DNA of 64,000 bases from Hexactinellida sp. DTS-2022 (taxonomy: Eukaryota; Porifera; Hexactinellida), in contig JAPNXP010000001.1 of NCBI GenBank assembly GCA_028753945.1, positions 9,972,501 through 10,036,500 of the forward strand. Reading direction: 5' to 3'. Positions 41,081 through 53,904 of this stretch are shown here, one piece after another; position 1 is the first letter of the stretch, and the number at the start of each line of letters is the position of its first letter. Both the position numbers and the translations under genes were made by a program. The notes under the pieces were generated by a model, which saw only the letters and a list, made by a program, of their open reading frames with translations, was not told where the DNA came from and searched no databases.

Positions 41081-44000
41081 ATTGTACGCATTTTTCGTAC
41101 ATTATATAGCACATTATATACAGTAGACCTTCGTTGGGATTCGACATTCATTATATCCACCCATAACATAATGAAACTTTCATCCTTTCTATATCTTGGA
41201 CATTCTACAATGGGGAAACTTGCTGGTATTCGCTATATATTATATCCACTTATAACATTGTACGCATTTTCAGTACAATTTAAACTACATTATTTACAGA
41301 AGACCATCGTTGGGATTTTAATTCATTATATAAACCAATAACATAACGAAACTTTCATACTTTCTATATCACAGACATTCTACAATGGGGAACCAAGTTA
41401 GTATTCGCTATTTATATATCACTTTATAACATTGTACGCATTTTGCGTACAATATATAGCACATTATACACAGTAGACCTTCGTTGGGTTTCGAAATTCA
41501 TTATATCCACAGATAACATAATGAAACATTCCTACTTTCTATATCTAGGACATTCTACAATGGGGAACCAAGTTCTTATTCGCTATTTATATATCACTTT
41601 ATAACATTGTACGCATTTTGCGTACAATATATGGCTAGACCTTCGTTGGGATTCGAAATTCATTATATCCACCCACAACATAATGAAACTTTCATCCTTT
41701 CTATATCTAGGACATTCTACAATGGAGAAACTTGCTAGTATTCCCTATATATATATCCACTTATAACATTGTACGCATTTTCAGTACAATATATACTACA
41801 TTATTCACAGAAGACCATCGTTGGGTTTTTAATTCATTATATAAACCAATAACATAATGAAACTTTCATACTTTCCATATCTAGGACATTCTACAATGGA
41901 GAACCAAGTTAGTATTCGCTATATATATACCCACTTATTTCATTGTACGCATTTTCAGTACAATATATACTACATTATTTACAGAAGACCATCGTTGGGA
42001 TTTTAATTCATTATATACACCAATAACATAATGAAACTTTCATACTTTTTATATCACAGACATTCTACAATGGGCAACCAAATTAGTATTCGCTATTTAT
42101 ATATCACTTTATAACTTTGTACGCATTTTGCGTACAATATATAGCACATTATACGCAGTAGATCTTCTTTGGGATTCAAAATTCATTATATCCACCAACA
42201 AAATAATTAAACATTCAACCTTTCTATATCTAGGATATCCCACAAAGGCGAACTTCGTTGGTATTCGCTATTAATATTTCACTTTATAACATTGTACGCA
42301 TTTTTCGTACATTATATAGCACATTATATACAGTAGACCTTCGTTGGGATTCGACATTCATTATATCCACCCATAATATAATGAAACTTTCATCCTTTCT
42401 ATATCTTGGACATTCTACAATGGGGAAACTTGCTGGTATTCGCTATATATTATATCCACTTATAACATTGTACGCATTTTCAGTACAATTTAAACTACAT
42501 TATTTACAGAAGACCATCGTTGGGATTTTAATTCATTATATAAACCAATAACATAACGAAACTTTCATACTTTCTATATCACAGACAGTCTACAATGGGG
42601 AACCAAGTTAGTATTCGCTATTTATATATCTCTTTATAACATTGTACGCATTTTGCGTACAATATATAGCACATTATATACAGTAGACCTTCGTTGGGAT
42701 TCGAAATTCATTATATCCACAGATAACATAATGAAACATTCCTACTTTCTATATCTAGTACATTCTACAATGGGGAACCAAGTTAGTATTCGCTATTTAT
42801 ATATCTCTTTATAACATTGTACGCATTTTGCGTACAATATATAGCACATTATATACAGTAGACCTTCGTTGGGATTCGAAATTCATTATATCCACAGATA
42901 ACATAATGAAACATTCATACTTTCTATATCTAGGACATTCTACAATGGAGAACCAAGTTAGTATTCGCTATTTATATATCCACTTATAACATTGTACGCA
43001 TTTTCAGTACAATTTGTACTACATTATTTACTGAAGACCTTCGTTGGGATTCGAAATTCATTATATCCACAGATAACATAATGAAACATTCATACTTTCT
43101 ATATCTAGGACATTCTACAATGGAGAACCAAGTTAGTATTCGCTATATATATATCCCCTTATAACATTGTACGCATTTTCAGTACAATATATACTACATT
43201 ATTTACAGATGACCTTCGTTGGGATTTTAATTCATTATATTAACCAATAACATAATGAAACTTTCATACTTTCTATATCTCAGACATTGTACAATGGGGA
43301 ACCAAGTTAGTATTCGCTATTTATATTTCACTTTATAACATTGTACGCATTTTCCGTACAATATATAGCACATTATATACAGTAGATCTTCTTTGGGATT
43401 CTAAATTCATTATATCAACCAAAACATAATGAAACATTCATACTTTCTATATCACAGACATTCTACAATGAGTAATCAAGTTAGTATTCGCTATTTATAT
43501 ATCACTTTATAACATTGTAAGCATTTACTTTACAATATATACTACATTATTCACAGAAGTTCATCGTTGGGATTTTAATTCATTATATAAACCAATAACA
43601 TATGAAACTTTCATACTTTCCATTTCTAGGAAATTCTACAATGGAGAACCAAGATAGTATTCGCTATATATATAGCCACTTATAACATTGTACGCATTTA
43701 CTTTACAATATATACTACATTATTCACAGAAGTTCATCGTTGGGATTTTAATTCATTATATAAACCAATAACATATGAAACTTTCATACTTTCCATATCT
43801 AGGAAATTCTACAATGGAGAACCAAGATAGTATTCGCTATATATATAGCCACTTATAACATTGTACGCATTTACTTTACAATATATACTACATTATTCAC
43901 AGAAGTTCATCGTTGGGATTTTAATTCATTATATAAACCAATAACATATGAAACTTTCATACTTTCCATATCTAGGACATTCTACAATGGGGAACCAAGT

Positions 44001-46362
44001 TCTTATTCGCTATTTATATATCATTTTATAACATTGTACGCATTTTGCGTACAATATATGGCTAGACCTTCGTTGGGATTCGAAATTCATTATATCCACC
44101 CACAACATAATGAAACTTTCATCCTTTCTATATCTAGCACATTCTACAATGGAGAAACTTGCTAGTATTCCCTATATATATATCCACATATAACATTGTA
44201 CGCATTTTCAGTACAATATATACTACATTATTCACAGAAGACCATCGTTGGGATTTTAATTCATTATATAAACCAATAACATAATGAAACTTTCATACTT
44301 TCTATATCACAGACATTGTACAATGGGGAACCAAGTTAGTATTCGCTATTTATATATCACTTTATAACATTGTACGCATTTTCCGTAAAATATATAGCAC
44401 ATTATATACAGTAGATCTTCTTTGGGATTCTAAATTCATTATATCAACCAAAACATAATGAAACATTCATACTTTTTATATCACAGACATTCTACAATGG
44501 GGAACCGAGTTCTTATTCGCTATTTATATATCACTTTATAACATTGTACGCATTTTGCATACAATATATGGCACATTATATACAGTAGACCTTCGTTGGG
44601 ATTCGAAATTCATTATATCCACCCACAACATAATGAAACTTTCATCCTTTCTATATCTAGGACATTCTACAATGGAGAAACTTGCTACTATTCGCTATAT
44701 ATATATCCACTTAAAACATTGTACACATTTTCAGTACAATATATACTACATTATTTACAGAAGAGCATCGTTGGGATTTTAATTCATTATATAAACCAAT
44801 AACATAATGATACTTTCACACTTTCTATATCACAGACATTCTACAATGGGCAACCAAGTTAGTATTCGCTATTGATATATCACTTTATAACTTTGTACCC
44901 ATTTTGCGTACAATATATAGCACATTATACACAGTAGATCTTCTTTGGGATTCAAAATTCATTATATCAACCTAAACATAATGAAACATTCAACCTTTCT
45001 ATATCTAGGACATTCAACAAAGGAGAACTTCGTTAGTATTCGCTATTTATGTATCCACTTATAACATTTTTACGCATTTTCAGTACAATATATACTTCAT
45101 TATTCACAGAAGACCATCGTTGGGATTTTAATTCATTATATAAACCAATAACATAATGGAACTTTCATGCTTTTTATATCACAAACATTCTACAATGGGG
45201 AACCAAGTTAGTATTCGCTATTTATATATCACTTTATAACATTGTACGCATTTTGCGTACAATATATAGCACATTATATACAGTAGACCTTCGTTGGGAT
45301 TCGAAATTCATTATATCCACAGATAACATAATGAAACATTCATACTTTCTATATCTAGGACATTCTACAATGGAGAACCAAGTTAGTATTCGCTATATAT
45401 ATATCCACTTATAACATTGTACGCATTTTCAGTACAATATATACTACATTATTTACAGAAGACCATCGTTTGTATTTTAATTCATTATATAAACCAATAA
45501 CATATGAAACTTTCATACTTTCCATATCTAGGACATTCTACAATGGAGACCCAAGTTGGTATTTGCTATATATATACCCACTTATAACATTGTACGCATT
45601 TTCAGTACAATATATACTACATTATTAACTGAAGACCATCGTTTGTATTTTAACTTCATTATATAATCCAATAACATAATGAAACTTTCATACTTTTTAT
45701 ATCACAGACATTCTACAATGGGGAACCAAGTTAGTATTCGCTATTTATATATCACTTTATAACATTGTACGCATTTTGCGTACAATATATAGCACATTAT
45801 ATACAGTAGACCTTCGTTAGGATTCGAAATTCATTATATGCTCAGATAACTTAATGAAACATTCATACTTTCTATATCACAGACATTCTACAATGAGGAA
45901 TCAAGTTAGTATTCGCTATATATATATCACTTTGTGACATTGTACGCATTTTCAGTACAATATATACTGCATTATTAACTGAAGACCATCGTTTGTATTT
46001 TAACTTCATTATATAAACCAATAACATAATGAAACTTTCATACTTTTTATATCACAGACATTCTACAATGGGGAACCAAGTTAGTATTCGCTATTTATAT
46101 ATCACTTTATAACATTGTACGCATTTTGCGTACAATATATGGCACATTATATACAGTAGACTTTCGTTGGGATTCGAAATTCATTATATCCACCCACAAC
46201 ATAATGAAACTTTGATCCTTTCTATATCTAGGACATTCTACAATGAGGAATCAAGTTAGTATTCGCTATATATATATCACTTTGTGACATTGTACGGATT
46301 TTCAGTACAATATATACTACATTATTAACTGAAGACCATCGTTTGTATTTTAATTCATTATA
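41080..46362 (+). repeat. Satellite, diverged right segment
   Basis: Monomers remain head to tail but carry more private changes, deletions (for example a truncated ATATGGCTAGACC junction near 41630 and 44057) and no long regular unit. A duplicated block of about 400 bp (near 41,060-41,450 and 42,260-42,650) is present. A local triplication of a 173-bp B-type monomer with CATTTACTTTACAAT starts near 43521, 43694 and 43867. Confidence 0.9.
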
Positions 46363-46926
46363 CACTAGCCAGCCAAAAGTGTTTGAACAGCAATAATTTG
46401 TATTTATACATTCAAGCTTCTATCAGCAGAATACCATTGGTAGATGCATCAACACTGCTATTTACATAAATCGATATGTGAAGTATAATAAAATAGCAAA
46501 TCTTTTGAATTTACAATTATATCGAGGTGTTAAACTCATTAACTAAATAATTAGCTAATTAAATATATAATTTCTGATCATCAAGATGGAATGAGAATAT
46601 AGAATTTCTGATTGCAGATTTGAATTCCACATGGTTGAATTACTCTAGGAGCATAATTTCAAATGATTACGTTTATTTTCTACTGGAATACAGCCACATT
46701 CCCATTTGTGCCACTTGTGCCACAAGTGGCACGTGGCAGATACACTTATGCCACTTCATGGATATTAACTAAATCACGTGAATTCAAAATATTATTTAAT
46801 TTATAGCTATAGCAAGATATATATAGTCACTTCAGAGTAGTTTAAACAGCCTCTAATAAGTTACCAGACGATTATTGCAGTTTGCATTAAAACTCCAATT
46901 GTTCAAATACTTTTGGCTGGTTAGTG
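46363..46926. mobile_element. Tc1/mariner-type MITE inserted in satellite
   Basis: The left end CACTAGCCAGCCAAAAGTG is paired with the right end TTTTGGCTGGTTAGTG. It is flanked by TA at 46361-46362 and 46927-46928. Removing it restores the satellite string CATTATATAAACC, so TA is the duplicated target. The 564-bp interior has no ORF of note. It has a CCACTTGTGCCACAAGTGGC hairpin-like stretch, and a similar motif occurs near 3810 in element 1. Confidence 0.88.
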
Positions 46927-49020
46927 TATAAACCAATAATATATGAAACTTTCATTCTTTCCATATCTAGGACATTCTACAATGGAGAACCAAGTTAGTA
47001 TTCGCTATATATATACCCACTTATAACATTGTACGCATTTTCAGTACAATATATACTACATTATTAACTGAAGACCATCGTTTGTATTTTAACTTCTTTA
47101 TATAAACCAATAACATAATGAAACTTTCATACTTTTTATATCACAGACATTCTACAATGGGGAACCAAGTTAGTATTCGCTATTTATATCTCACTTTATA
47201 ACATTGTACGCATTTTGCGTACAATATATAGCACATTATATACAGTAGACCTTCGTTTGGATTCGAAATTCATTATATGCACAGATAACATAATGAAACA
47301 TTGCTACTTTCTATATCTAGGACATTCTACAATGGGGAACCAAGTTCTTATTCGCTATTTATATATCACTTTATAACATTGTACGCATTTTGCGTACAAT
47401 ATATGGCACATTATATACAGTAGACTTTTGTTGGGATTCGAAATTCATTATATCCACCCACAACATAATGAAACTTTGATCCTTTCTATATCTAGGACAT
47501 TCTACAATGGAGAAACTTGCTAGTATTCGCTATATATATATCCACTTATAACATTGTACGCATTTTCAGTACAATATACACTACATTATTCACCGAAGAC
47601 CATCGTTGGGATTTTAATTCATTATATAAACCAATAACATAATGGAACTTTCATACTTTTTATATCACAGACATTCTACAATGGGGAACCAAGTTAGTAT
47701 TCGCTATTTATATATCACTTTACAACATTGTACGCATTTTGCGTACAATATATAGCACATTATATACAGTAGACCTTCGTTGGGATTCGAAATTCATTAT
47801 ATCCACAGATAACATAATGAAACATTCATATTTTCCATATCTAGGACATTCTACAATGGAGAACCAAGTTAGTATTCGCTATATATATATCCACTTATAA
47901 CATCGTACGCATTTTCAGTACAATATATACTACATTATTAACTGAAGACCATCGTTTGTATTTTAACTTCATTATATAAACCAATAACATAATGAAACTT
48001 TCCTACTTTTTATATCACAGACATTCTACAATGGGGAACCAAGTTAGTATTCGCTATTTATATATCACTTTATAACATTGTACGCATTTTGCGTACAATA
48101 TATGGCACATTATATTCAGTAGACCTTCGTTGGGATTCGAAATTCATTATATCTACAGATAACATAATGAAACATTCCTACTTTTTATATCTAGGACATT
48201 CTACAATGTGGAACCAAGTTAGTATTCGCTATTTATATATCACTTTATAACATTGTACGCATTTACAGTACAATATATACTACATTATTCACTGAAGACC
48301 TTCGTTGGGATTTTAATTCATTATATAAACCAATAACGTATGATACTTTCATACTTTCCATATCTAGGACATTCTACAACCGAGAACCAAGTTAGTATTC
48401 GCTATATATATATCCACTTATAACATTGAACGCATTTTCAGTACAATATACACTACATTATTTACAGAAGACCATCGTTGGGATTTTATTTCATTATATA
48501 AACCAATGACATAATGAAACTTTCATACTTTTTATATCACAGACATTCTACAATGGGGAACGAAGTTAGTATTCGCTATTTATATATCACTTTATAACAT
48601 TGTACGCATTTTGCGTACAATATATAGCACATTATACACAGTAGATCTTCTTTGGGATTCAAAATTCATTATATCAACCAAAACATTATGAAACATTCAA
48701 CCTTTCTATATCTAGAACATTCCACAAAGGAGAACTTCGTTAGTATTCGCTATTTATATATCCACTTATAACATTGTACGCATTTTGAGTACAATATACC
48801 ACATTGTGTACATAAGACAATCTTTTTGATTTGATATTCATTATATCCACCCACAACATAATGAAACATTCAACCTTTCTATATCTAGGATATCCCACAA
48901 AGGAGAACTTCGTTAGTATTCGCTATTTATATATCACTTTATACATTGTACGCATTTGCGTACAATATATAGCACATTATATACAGTAGACCTTCGTTGG
49001 GATTCGAAATTCATTATATC
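46927..49020 (+). repeat. Satellite between the MITE and element 2
   Basis: Diverged A and B monomers continue in the same phase and direction. The last monomer is cut at ATTATATC by element 2 and resumes at 53613. Confidence 0.95.
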
Positions 49021-49418
49021 TGTCGCAGGCGAAATTGAGTACCAGGCGAGATTGAGTCTCAATCTCGCCTGAAACTCATTCTCGCTAGTCGAGATTGAGT
49101 ACAATGCGAGATTGAGTAATTCTTATATAGAAAATGTTTGAATAAATATTATGGGTTGTTAAAAATTAATTATATCCACACTTCCAAATGATAATACTAG
49201 GTAAACAAGTATGCTGAATACGAATTTGACACTCACAAATTTATATTATGTCTATTTGTTGTTGTTATTGACAATATAGGTAAACAAGTTTGTAAAATAT
49301 TAGAATTTACCGGCCTAGAGACTAGCTTTAGATGGTTATTTTAAGTAATTGCATATGCTGAATACGAATTTAGAATTAACTACATATGTACTTGCAAATA
49401 AGGGCTGTTTGTTGTTAA
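49021..49418 (+). repeat. Element 2 left TIR
   Basis: Matches the complement of the region ending at 53612. It includes the palindrome with arms at 49044-49056 and 49058-49070 around one T. The inner part is AT-rich with TTGTTGTTATTGACAATATAGG-type sequence shared with the right arm. Confidence 0.8.
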
Positions 49419-49475
49419 AGAGACACTTAGTGACACTTATATTTGAGATACATACTAATTTCTAAGCCACTTACT

Positions 49476-49610
49476 CATAGGCGTCGTAACCCGCCCGGGT
49501 GCCCGGAAGGTTTCCCCTATGCCACTAATACTATACCCGGAGTTTACCCGGACATTACCCGGAATTTCCTGGCTGCCCGAAGGGTTGACTTTGCATTTAC
49601 GACGCCTATG
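49476..49610. mobile_element. 135-bp hAT-type MITE with perfect 8-bp duplication
   Basis: The ends are CATAGGCGTCGTAA and TTACGACGCCTATG, exact complements. The target duplication is CACTTACT at 49468-49475 and 49611-49618. The body contains repeated ACCCGG motifs. Both size and an 8-bp duplication fit a hAT MITE. ORFs crossing it (49443-49703) are not believable genes. Confidence 0.9.
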
Positions 49611-49855
49611 CACTTACTGTATAGCGTCAGGATGGAGGTGTCGACCCCACCCTCAAGTCAGGGGAGAGTATCTTGTTGTTCCCAATATTTTATTCAATGG
49701 TAAATTCTGGGGCTAAGGTTACGATTCAATTTCTCGCCACGGTTAACCGTCCATGCTGATCAATACAGTAGAACATTTATTTATACTACATAATTAGTAA
49801 GGTTCAGCTTGTTTTTATTCCTTACCTACATTTCGTCCTTCAGAAAATATTAAAT

Positions 49856-50286
49856 CAAGGCTGGATTCGGTTAACAGCCGCTAATCCAGTTAACTGTTAC
49901 GGATTTTAGTGATCAGTTAACCGATATGTTAATATTACAATTAGAAGTACAAATTTTTGGATAACAGTGTGAATTTGCACGCATTTTGTTCAGAATATAA
50001 TAATTGTTTATCTTATTAAGTTATTAGTAACTTATTACCCATAGTCACATGATATATTTTGGTGACAACACAGTGTTAAGTAATCTGAAGTGATAAACTT
50101 GTACGTATGTTAATTGTACTTATAGAGTACTTGGCTAAAAGAATGTCTTTTCCGTTACTACAATTTAGATATCTTCTGAGAAATGTTTATATATTTTGTT
50201 AAAACTTTCAGTGGCGGTTAACCGGTTAATCGTAGTGTGAAGACAATCGTAACCGTGGACCCAAACGGGTAACCAACCTCACCCTT
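49856..50286. mobile_element. CAAGG-family repeat
   Basis: Begins near 49856 with AAGGCTGGATTCGGTTAAC and ends with GGTAACCAACCTCACCCTT. This is the same pair of ends as at 4326-4715 but in the opposite orientation. It is rich in GGTTAACC motifs and has no ORF. End positions are accurate to a few bases. Confidence 0.5.
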
Positions 50287-50923
50287 AACTATTGTTTATA
50301 CAAGGCTGGATTTGTTAACCGGCTGGCTAACCGCTTAACTGTTGCTATTAAATCGATATTTAATAGCAACAGTTAAGTTTAGTTAAGCGGTTCCAGATTT
50401 CGTAACCAGTTAGCCGGTCTGTTGATAATCAGCAGTATTATTTGGAAATTATCTTACAGTACATCCTCGCTAGTCCGAACAGGAGATCCAACGATTATTA
50501 CAATGGAATTATAAATTAATAAGTCTCAGACAATTATTTAGGTAGTATACTACATGTTTAGTTTGGATTAAAAAGGTTTGCACAAGTTTGATCCAAATTA
50601 TTGGAATCTCATGCTATAGAGGCCAATAGAAAATGTATTTACACTTCACTAATCCGAACGAATTCACTAATCGGAACAGAATTTTTTGAATCGGAACACC
50701 TCTTGTTGGGATTAGCGAGGAAGTACTGTAAGCTAATTAAAAATATCTGAATTTGTTGGAAAAGATTATCATAAATCCATTTCTCATCACCACAATGATC
50801 ACATTATATATTTTCTGTAACTACACTGTTTCTACTTGCCCAAATTGCGAAATGTATTAGTTAATGACTACTTATGGAGTAATACTTTATAATACTGAGT
50901 CCTACACTGTAGTATAATCTCTG
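50068..50923. repeat. Dispersed repeat, copy A (matches 59240-60083)
   Basis: Colinear with 59240-60083 with many substitutions and small indels. Shared landmarks are GTGATAAAC, AATTGTACTTATAGAGTACTTGG, TTTCAGTGGCGGTTAACCGG, a CAAGGCTGG start at 50301, a pogo-like MITE and CTGAGTCCTACACTGTAGTATAA. The nested MITE is in the same place in both, so the composite was copied after that insertion. Confidence 0.8.
50457..50728. mobile_element. Tc1/mariner-pogo-like MITE
   Basis: The ends CAGTACATCCTCGCTAGTCC and TTAGCGAGGAAGTACTG are imperfect complements, flanked by TA at 50455-50456 and 50729-50730. The 272-bp body repeats CGAAC/CGGAAC motifs and has no ORF. A diverged second copy is at about 59619-59893. 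Confidence 0.8.
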
Positions 50924-50957
50924 TACAATAATCTCTATATTAAAAGCACAATAGTTC

Positions 50958-50988
50958 TTTGTGAGTATGTGTGACACATACTCACAAA
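50958..50988. repeat. Perfect 15-bp-arm palindrome
   Basis: TTTGTGAGTATGTGT, one G, then its exact complement. It is followed by two tandem copies of a 26-bp unit (AATTATCGTAGTG...) at about 50990-51040. Confidence 0.85.
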
Positions 50989-51096
50989 AATTATCGTAGT
51001 GTCTAATGTGAGTAATTATCGTAGTGTCTAATGTGAGTATTCAATAACAGTTGTAATATATTTATGTTTTCACTCAACACAATATTTGTTGATATA

Positions 51097-51198
51097 CAGT
51101 CAACTCCGCTTAATAGAGCCACCGGTTAATCGGTTTCTCCGCTTAATCGGGTCAAAACAAACTGGTCCCGAGGTGGCTCTATTAAGCTGAGTTGACTG
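51097..51198. mobile_element. 102-bp pogo/Tigger-like MITE
   Basis: The ends are CAGTCAACTCCGCTTAATAG and CTATTAAGCTGAGTTGACTG, complementary except for one site. They are flanked by TA at 51095-51096 and 51199-51200. It contains TCCGCTTAATCGG. It is too short to code. Confidence 0.85.
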
Positions 51199-51204
51199 TA
51201 TGTA

Positions 51205-52935
51205 CTTTTCAGATCTTGTGTTTTATTTAAACATGATGATGTATTAGCTAATAATAGAATACGTATTAGAAATATTATTAATGCTATTTAGTAATAGATA
51301 TTTAATTAACATGGATTTTACTTTGACTCAATATAAATAAAATCGCTGTTCAAAATATAGAACATCTGAAGGTCACAAGTTGTTTGTATCCAAAAGAAAA
51401 ATAATCAATATACTAAGGGTTGTGCTCTTTTTCGTAAGAGATGCAATTGCAATTGCGTCCACAGCTAAGCTCAAGAATGTAATCATATTAGTTAGCTTTC
51501 ACAGTCAATATATGTACTGTGCTATTTCTTTTTCAGTCGTTACATAGCACCTTTTTTTATAGAAAGTGCTCCTGAATTTACATTTAACAAGGCCTCTTAG
51601 TGTGTAAGAGGTTTTCTGCTGAGCCCCCATTAGGGTCGCTGGCTATAACTTACTCCTACGCACTTGACACCCACTATAGTTAGGGCTGACTTCGCACCTG
51701 TCCAAAGATTATATTACTTAGTGAAAGTAAAGTATAATGAAGCTTCTAAATAATTATTTATTATCAATAATATAATTTATATTACATATAATTACAATAC
51801 ACATTTGTATGTTTGTTTGAAGGTACGAGAAACGAAATTACTTTCAGACCCTGTAGACATGCAAATTTGTGTAGATTGCAGCATTAAATAAAATAACTTG
51901 GATTAACATGTCCTATTTGTCATTCACCAATTCAGAGCAGTTTCGAAATAATATCATTTAGAAGTTCCTTAATTCCCACACACTGACCTTGAGTTTGAGA
52001 TTTTCTGATTAATTCCCAATCCCTTCTGAATGGACTGGGATTAATCTTAAAATCTTTAATACTCTAATTCCCTAGGGATTTGGCCCCATCTCTGGTTGCA
52101 TATTATAACAATTGTTATTTTAACACTATTTTTCCAATATTGAGAAAGTAGTCTGAAAAATGTCAACATCTTAAATTCGGAGAATTCCCAGATACGGAGT
52201 TTGACGTAGTCTCGGAATGGGATTAGTAGGGCCCATAGGTTAGTCCATTACGGTGACATTGGGAGGCCATTGCACATTAGTGATTCAGTTGGCAAAAATT
52301 TGTATGGCCATGGCCCTACCAACTATACCAGAGCCTACGCCTTTGTAATTGTTAATTTATAGATGCACATTTAAAGTTTTAAACACATTTACTACATAAT
52401 TAGAACGTAATTAGTAATTACTCATTTACTCGCTATACATTCTCAACTTAGTGATATTGATTAGCTGATTTAACAGCAAGACCAGCTATTAATTAAACCA
52501 ACTAACAACACAACCAACTATCAATAAACTCAACATTAATTTGAGAATGTGTCGCGATTAATTATGTTCTGTTTATGTAGTGAATGTATTGAAAACTAGA
52601 TGTATTGGAGATTAAACTGGTGGCTTGAGTGAAATGGTTTGAATTCGCGAGTAGATTAGGAAAAATATTTATTACGAGCCTATAATCTCGTTCGCTTTTG
52701 CTAAGGAATACTTAACTATTCCACTTAATTCATTATCATGTATAATTTACACTTTACCACGCAATATAATTAACTTACAAAAGGACTCGTATTCATTTTG
52801 TCAAGTCTTCAATATTAATCTATATACGTAACTATATGATACTAGTTTGCTTACTTAGTTATATTTTAAAATCTCACTCTTATTCTTAGTCATTAATTCC
52901 CCAACTTTAAACAACAAACAGCCCTTATTTGCAAG
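51205..52935. other. Element 2 interior, no gene seen
   Basis: AT-rich sequence with no convincing ORF, RNA gene or terminal repeats. Slightly GC-richer patches near 51600-51700 and 52205-52340 could be old repeat fragments but show no ends that I can pair. Confidence 0.55.
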
Positions 52936-52937
52936 TA

Positions 52938-53124
52938 CAGTGGAGCCTCCCATAACGGACACTCCAAATAGCGGACAACCTCTAAATAACGGACAACCCT
53001 CGTGGCACGGATTTATTTGTTTAGCATATGTCTAATAGAAAAGCAACCTCTAAATAACGGACAACTTCTAAATAACGGACAACGGTTCCGGTCCCAAGGT
53101 GTCCGTTGTTCAGAGGCTCTACTG
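52938..53124. mobile_element. 187-bp Tc1/mariner-pogo-like MITE in the right TIR of element 2
   Basis: The ends CAGTGGAGCCTC and GAGGCTCTACTG are imperfect complements, flanked by TA at 52936-52937 and 53125-53126. It contains repeated CTCTAAATAACGGACAAC units. Its site matches the uninterrupted left TIR near 49390, so it landed after element 2 formed its TIRs. Confidence 0.85.
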
Positions 53125-53612
53125 TAGTTAATTCTAAATTCGTATTTAGCATATGCAATTTACTTAAAATAACCGTCTTAAGCTAGTCTCTAGTTCAATT
53201 ATAATATTCTACAAACTTGTTACCTATATTGTCAATAACAACAACAAGAACAATAACAAGAATAAATATTTGTAGGTAATATAAATTTGTAAATGGGTCA
53301 ATCGTTTTCAAATTCCAGTTGTAAGTCTTTACTATATTGTAAATAACAACAATAAATAGACATAATATAAATTTGTGAGTGTCAAATTCGTATTCAGCAT
53401 ACTTGTTTATCTAGTATTATCATTTGAAAGTGAACAAATAGCGGGATTAGATCTGGATATAATTAATTTTTAACAACCCATAATATTTATTCAAACATTT
53501 TCTATATAAGAATTACTCAATCTCGCCTGGTACTCAATCTCGACTAGGCGAGAATGAGTTTCAGGCGAGATTGAGACTCAATCTCGCCTGGTACTCAATT
53601 TCGCCTACAACA
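53125..53612 (-). repeat. Element 2 right TIR, outer part
   Basis: Complement of the left TIR. It carries an extra stretch near 53235-53345 (AACAACAAGAACAATAAC... and GTAAATGGGTCAATCG) that is absent from the left arm. It ends CCTACAACA at 53612. Confidence 0.8.
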
Positions 53613-53904
53613 TATCCACCCACAACATATTGAAACTTTCATCCTTTCTATATCTAGGACATTCTACAATGGAGAAACTTGCTAGTATTCGCTATATATA
53701 TATCCACTTATAACATTGTACGCATTTTCAGTACAATTTATACTACATTATTTACAGAAGACCATCGTTGGGATTTTAATTCATTATATGAACCAATAAC
53801 ATAATGAAACTTTAATACTTTCTATATCACAGACATTCTACAATGGAGAACCAAGTTAGTATTCGCTATATATATATCCACATATAACATTGTACGCATT
53901 TTCA
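53613..53904 (+). repeat. Satellite between element 2 and a retroelement-like insertion
   Basis: The cut monomer resumes with TATCCACCCACAACAT. It runs for about one and two-thirds monomers and is interrupted after GTACGCATTTTCA. Confidence 0.95.

Larger units (their letters stand above)
49021..53612. mobile_element. DNA transposon with long TIRs inserted in satellite (element 2)
   Basis: The ends are TGTCGCAGGCGAAATTGAG (left) and the complement of TGTTGTAGGCGAAATTGAG (right). Flanking TATC at 49017-49020 and 53613-53616 is a 4-bp target duplication. Without the element the satellite string ATTATATCCACCC is restored. TIRs extend about 400 bp on the left (to about 49418) and about 700 bp on the right, where the arm is lengthened by a pogo-like MITE and a local insertion. 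Subterminal palindromes use AGGCGAGATTGAG. The interior is a patchwork of MITEs with no transposase. It is structurally like element 1 but with different palindromes. Confidence 0.88.

Noticed and set aside
9860-44802. Dozens of 60-97 aa ORFs in the satellite (for example MRTIYSTLYTVDL... and MYRKCVQCYK...)
   Set aside because: They arise because the monomer is open in several frames on both strands and the repeats copy the same frame. They have no start context, no conserved end and no preference for synonymous change. They are shadows of the satellite.
6795-49020. CRISPR array
   Set aside because: Repeats are 175 bp and contiguous, with no unique spacers, in eukaryotic DNA with transposons. 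This is satellite.
49443-49716. 86-aa and 65-aa ORFs near 49.5 kb
   Set aside because: They run through a 135-bp MITE and its duplicated target, so they did not exist before that insertion.
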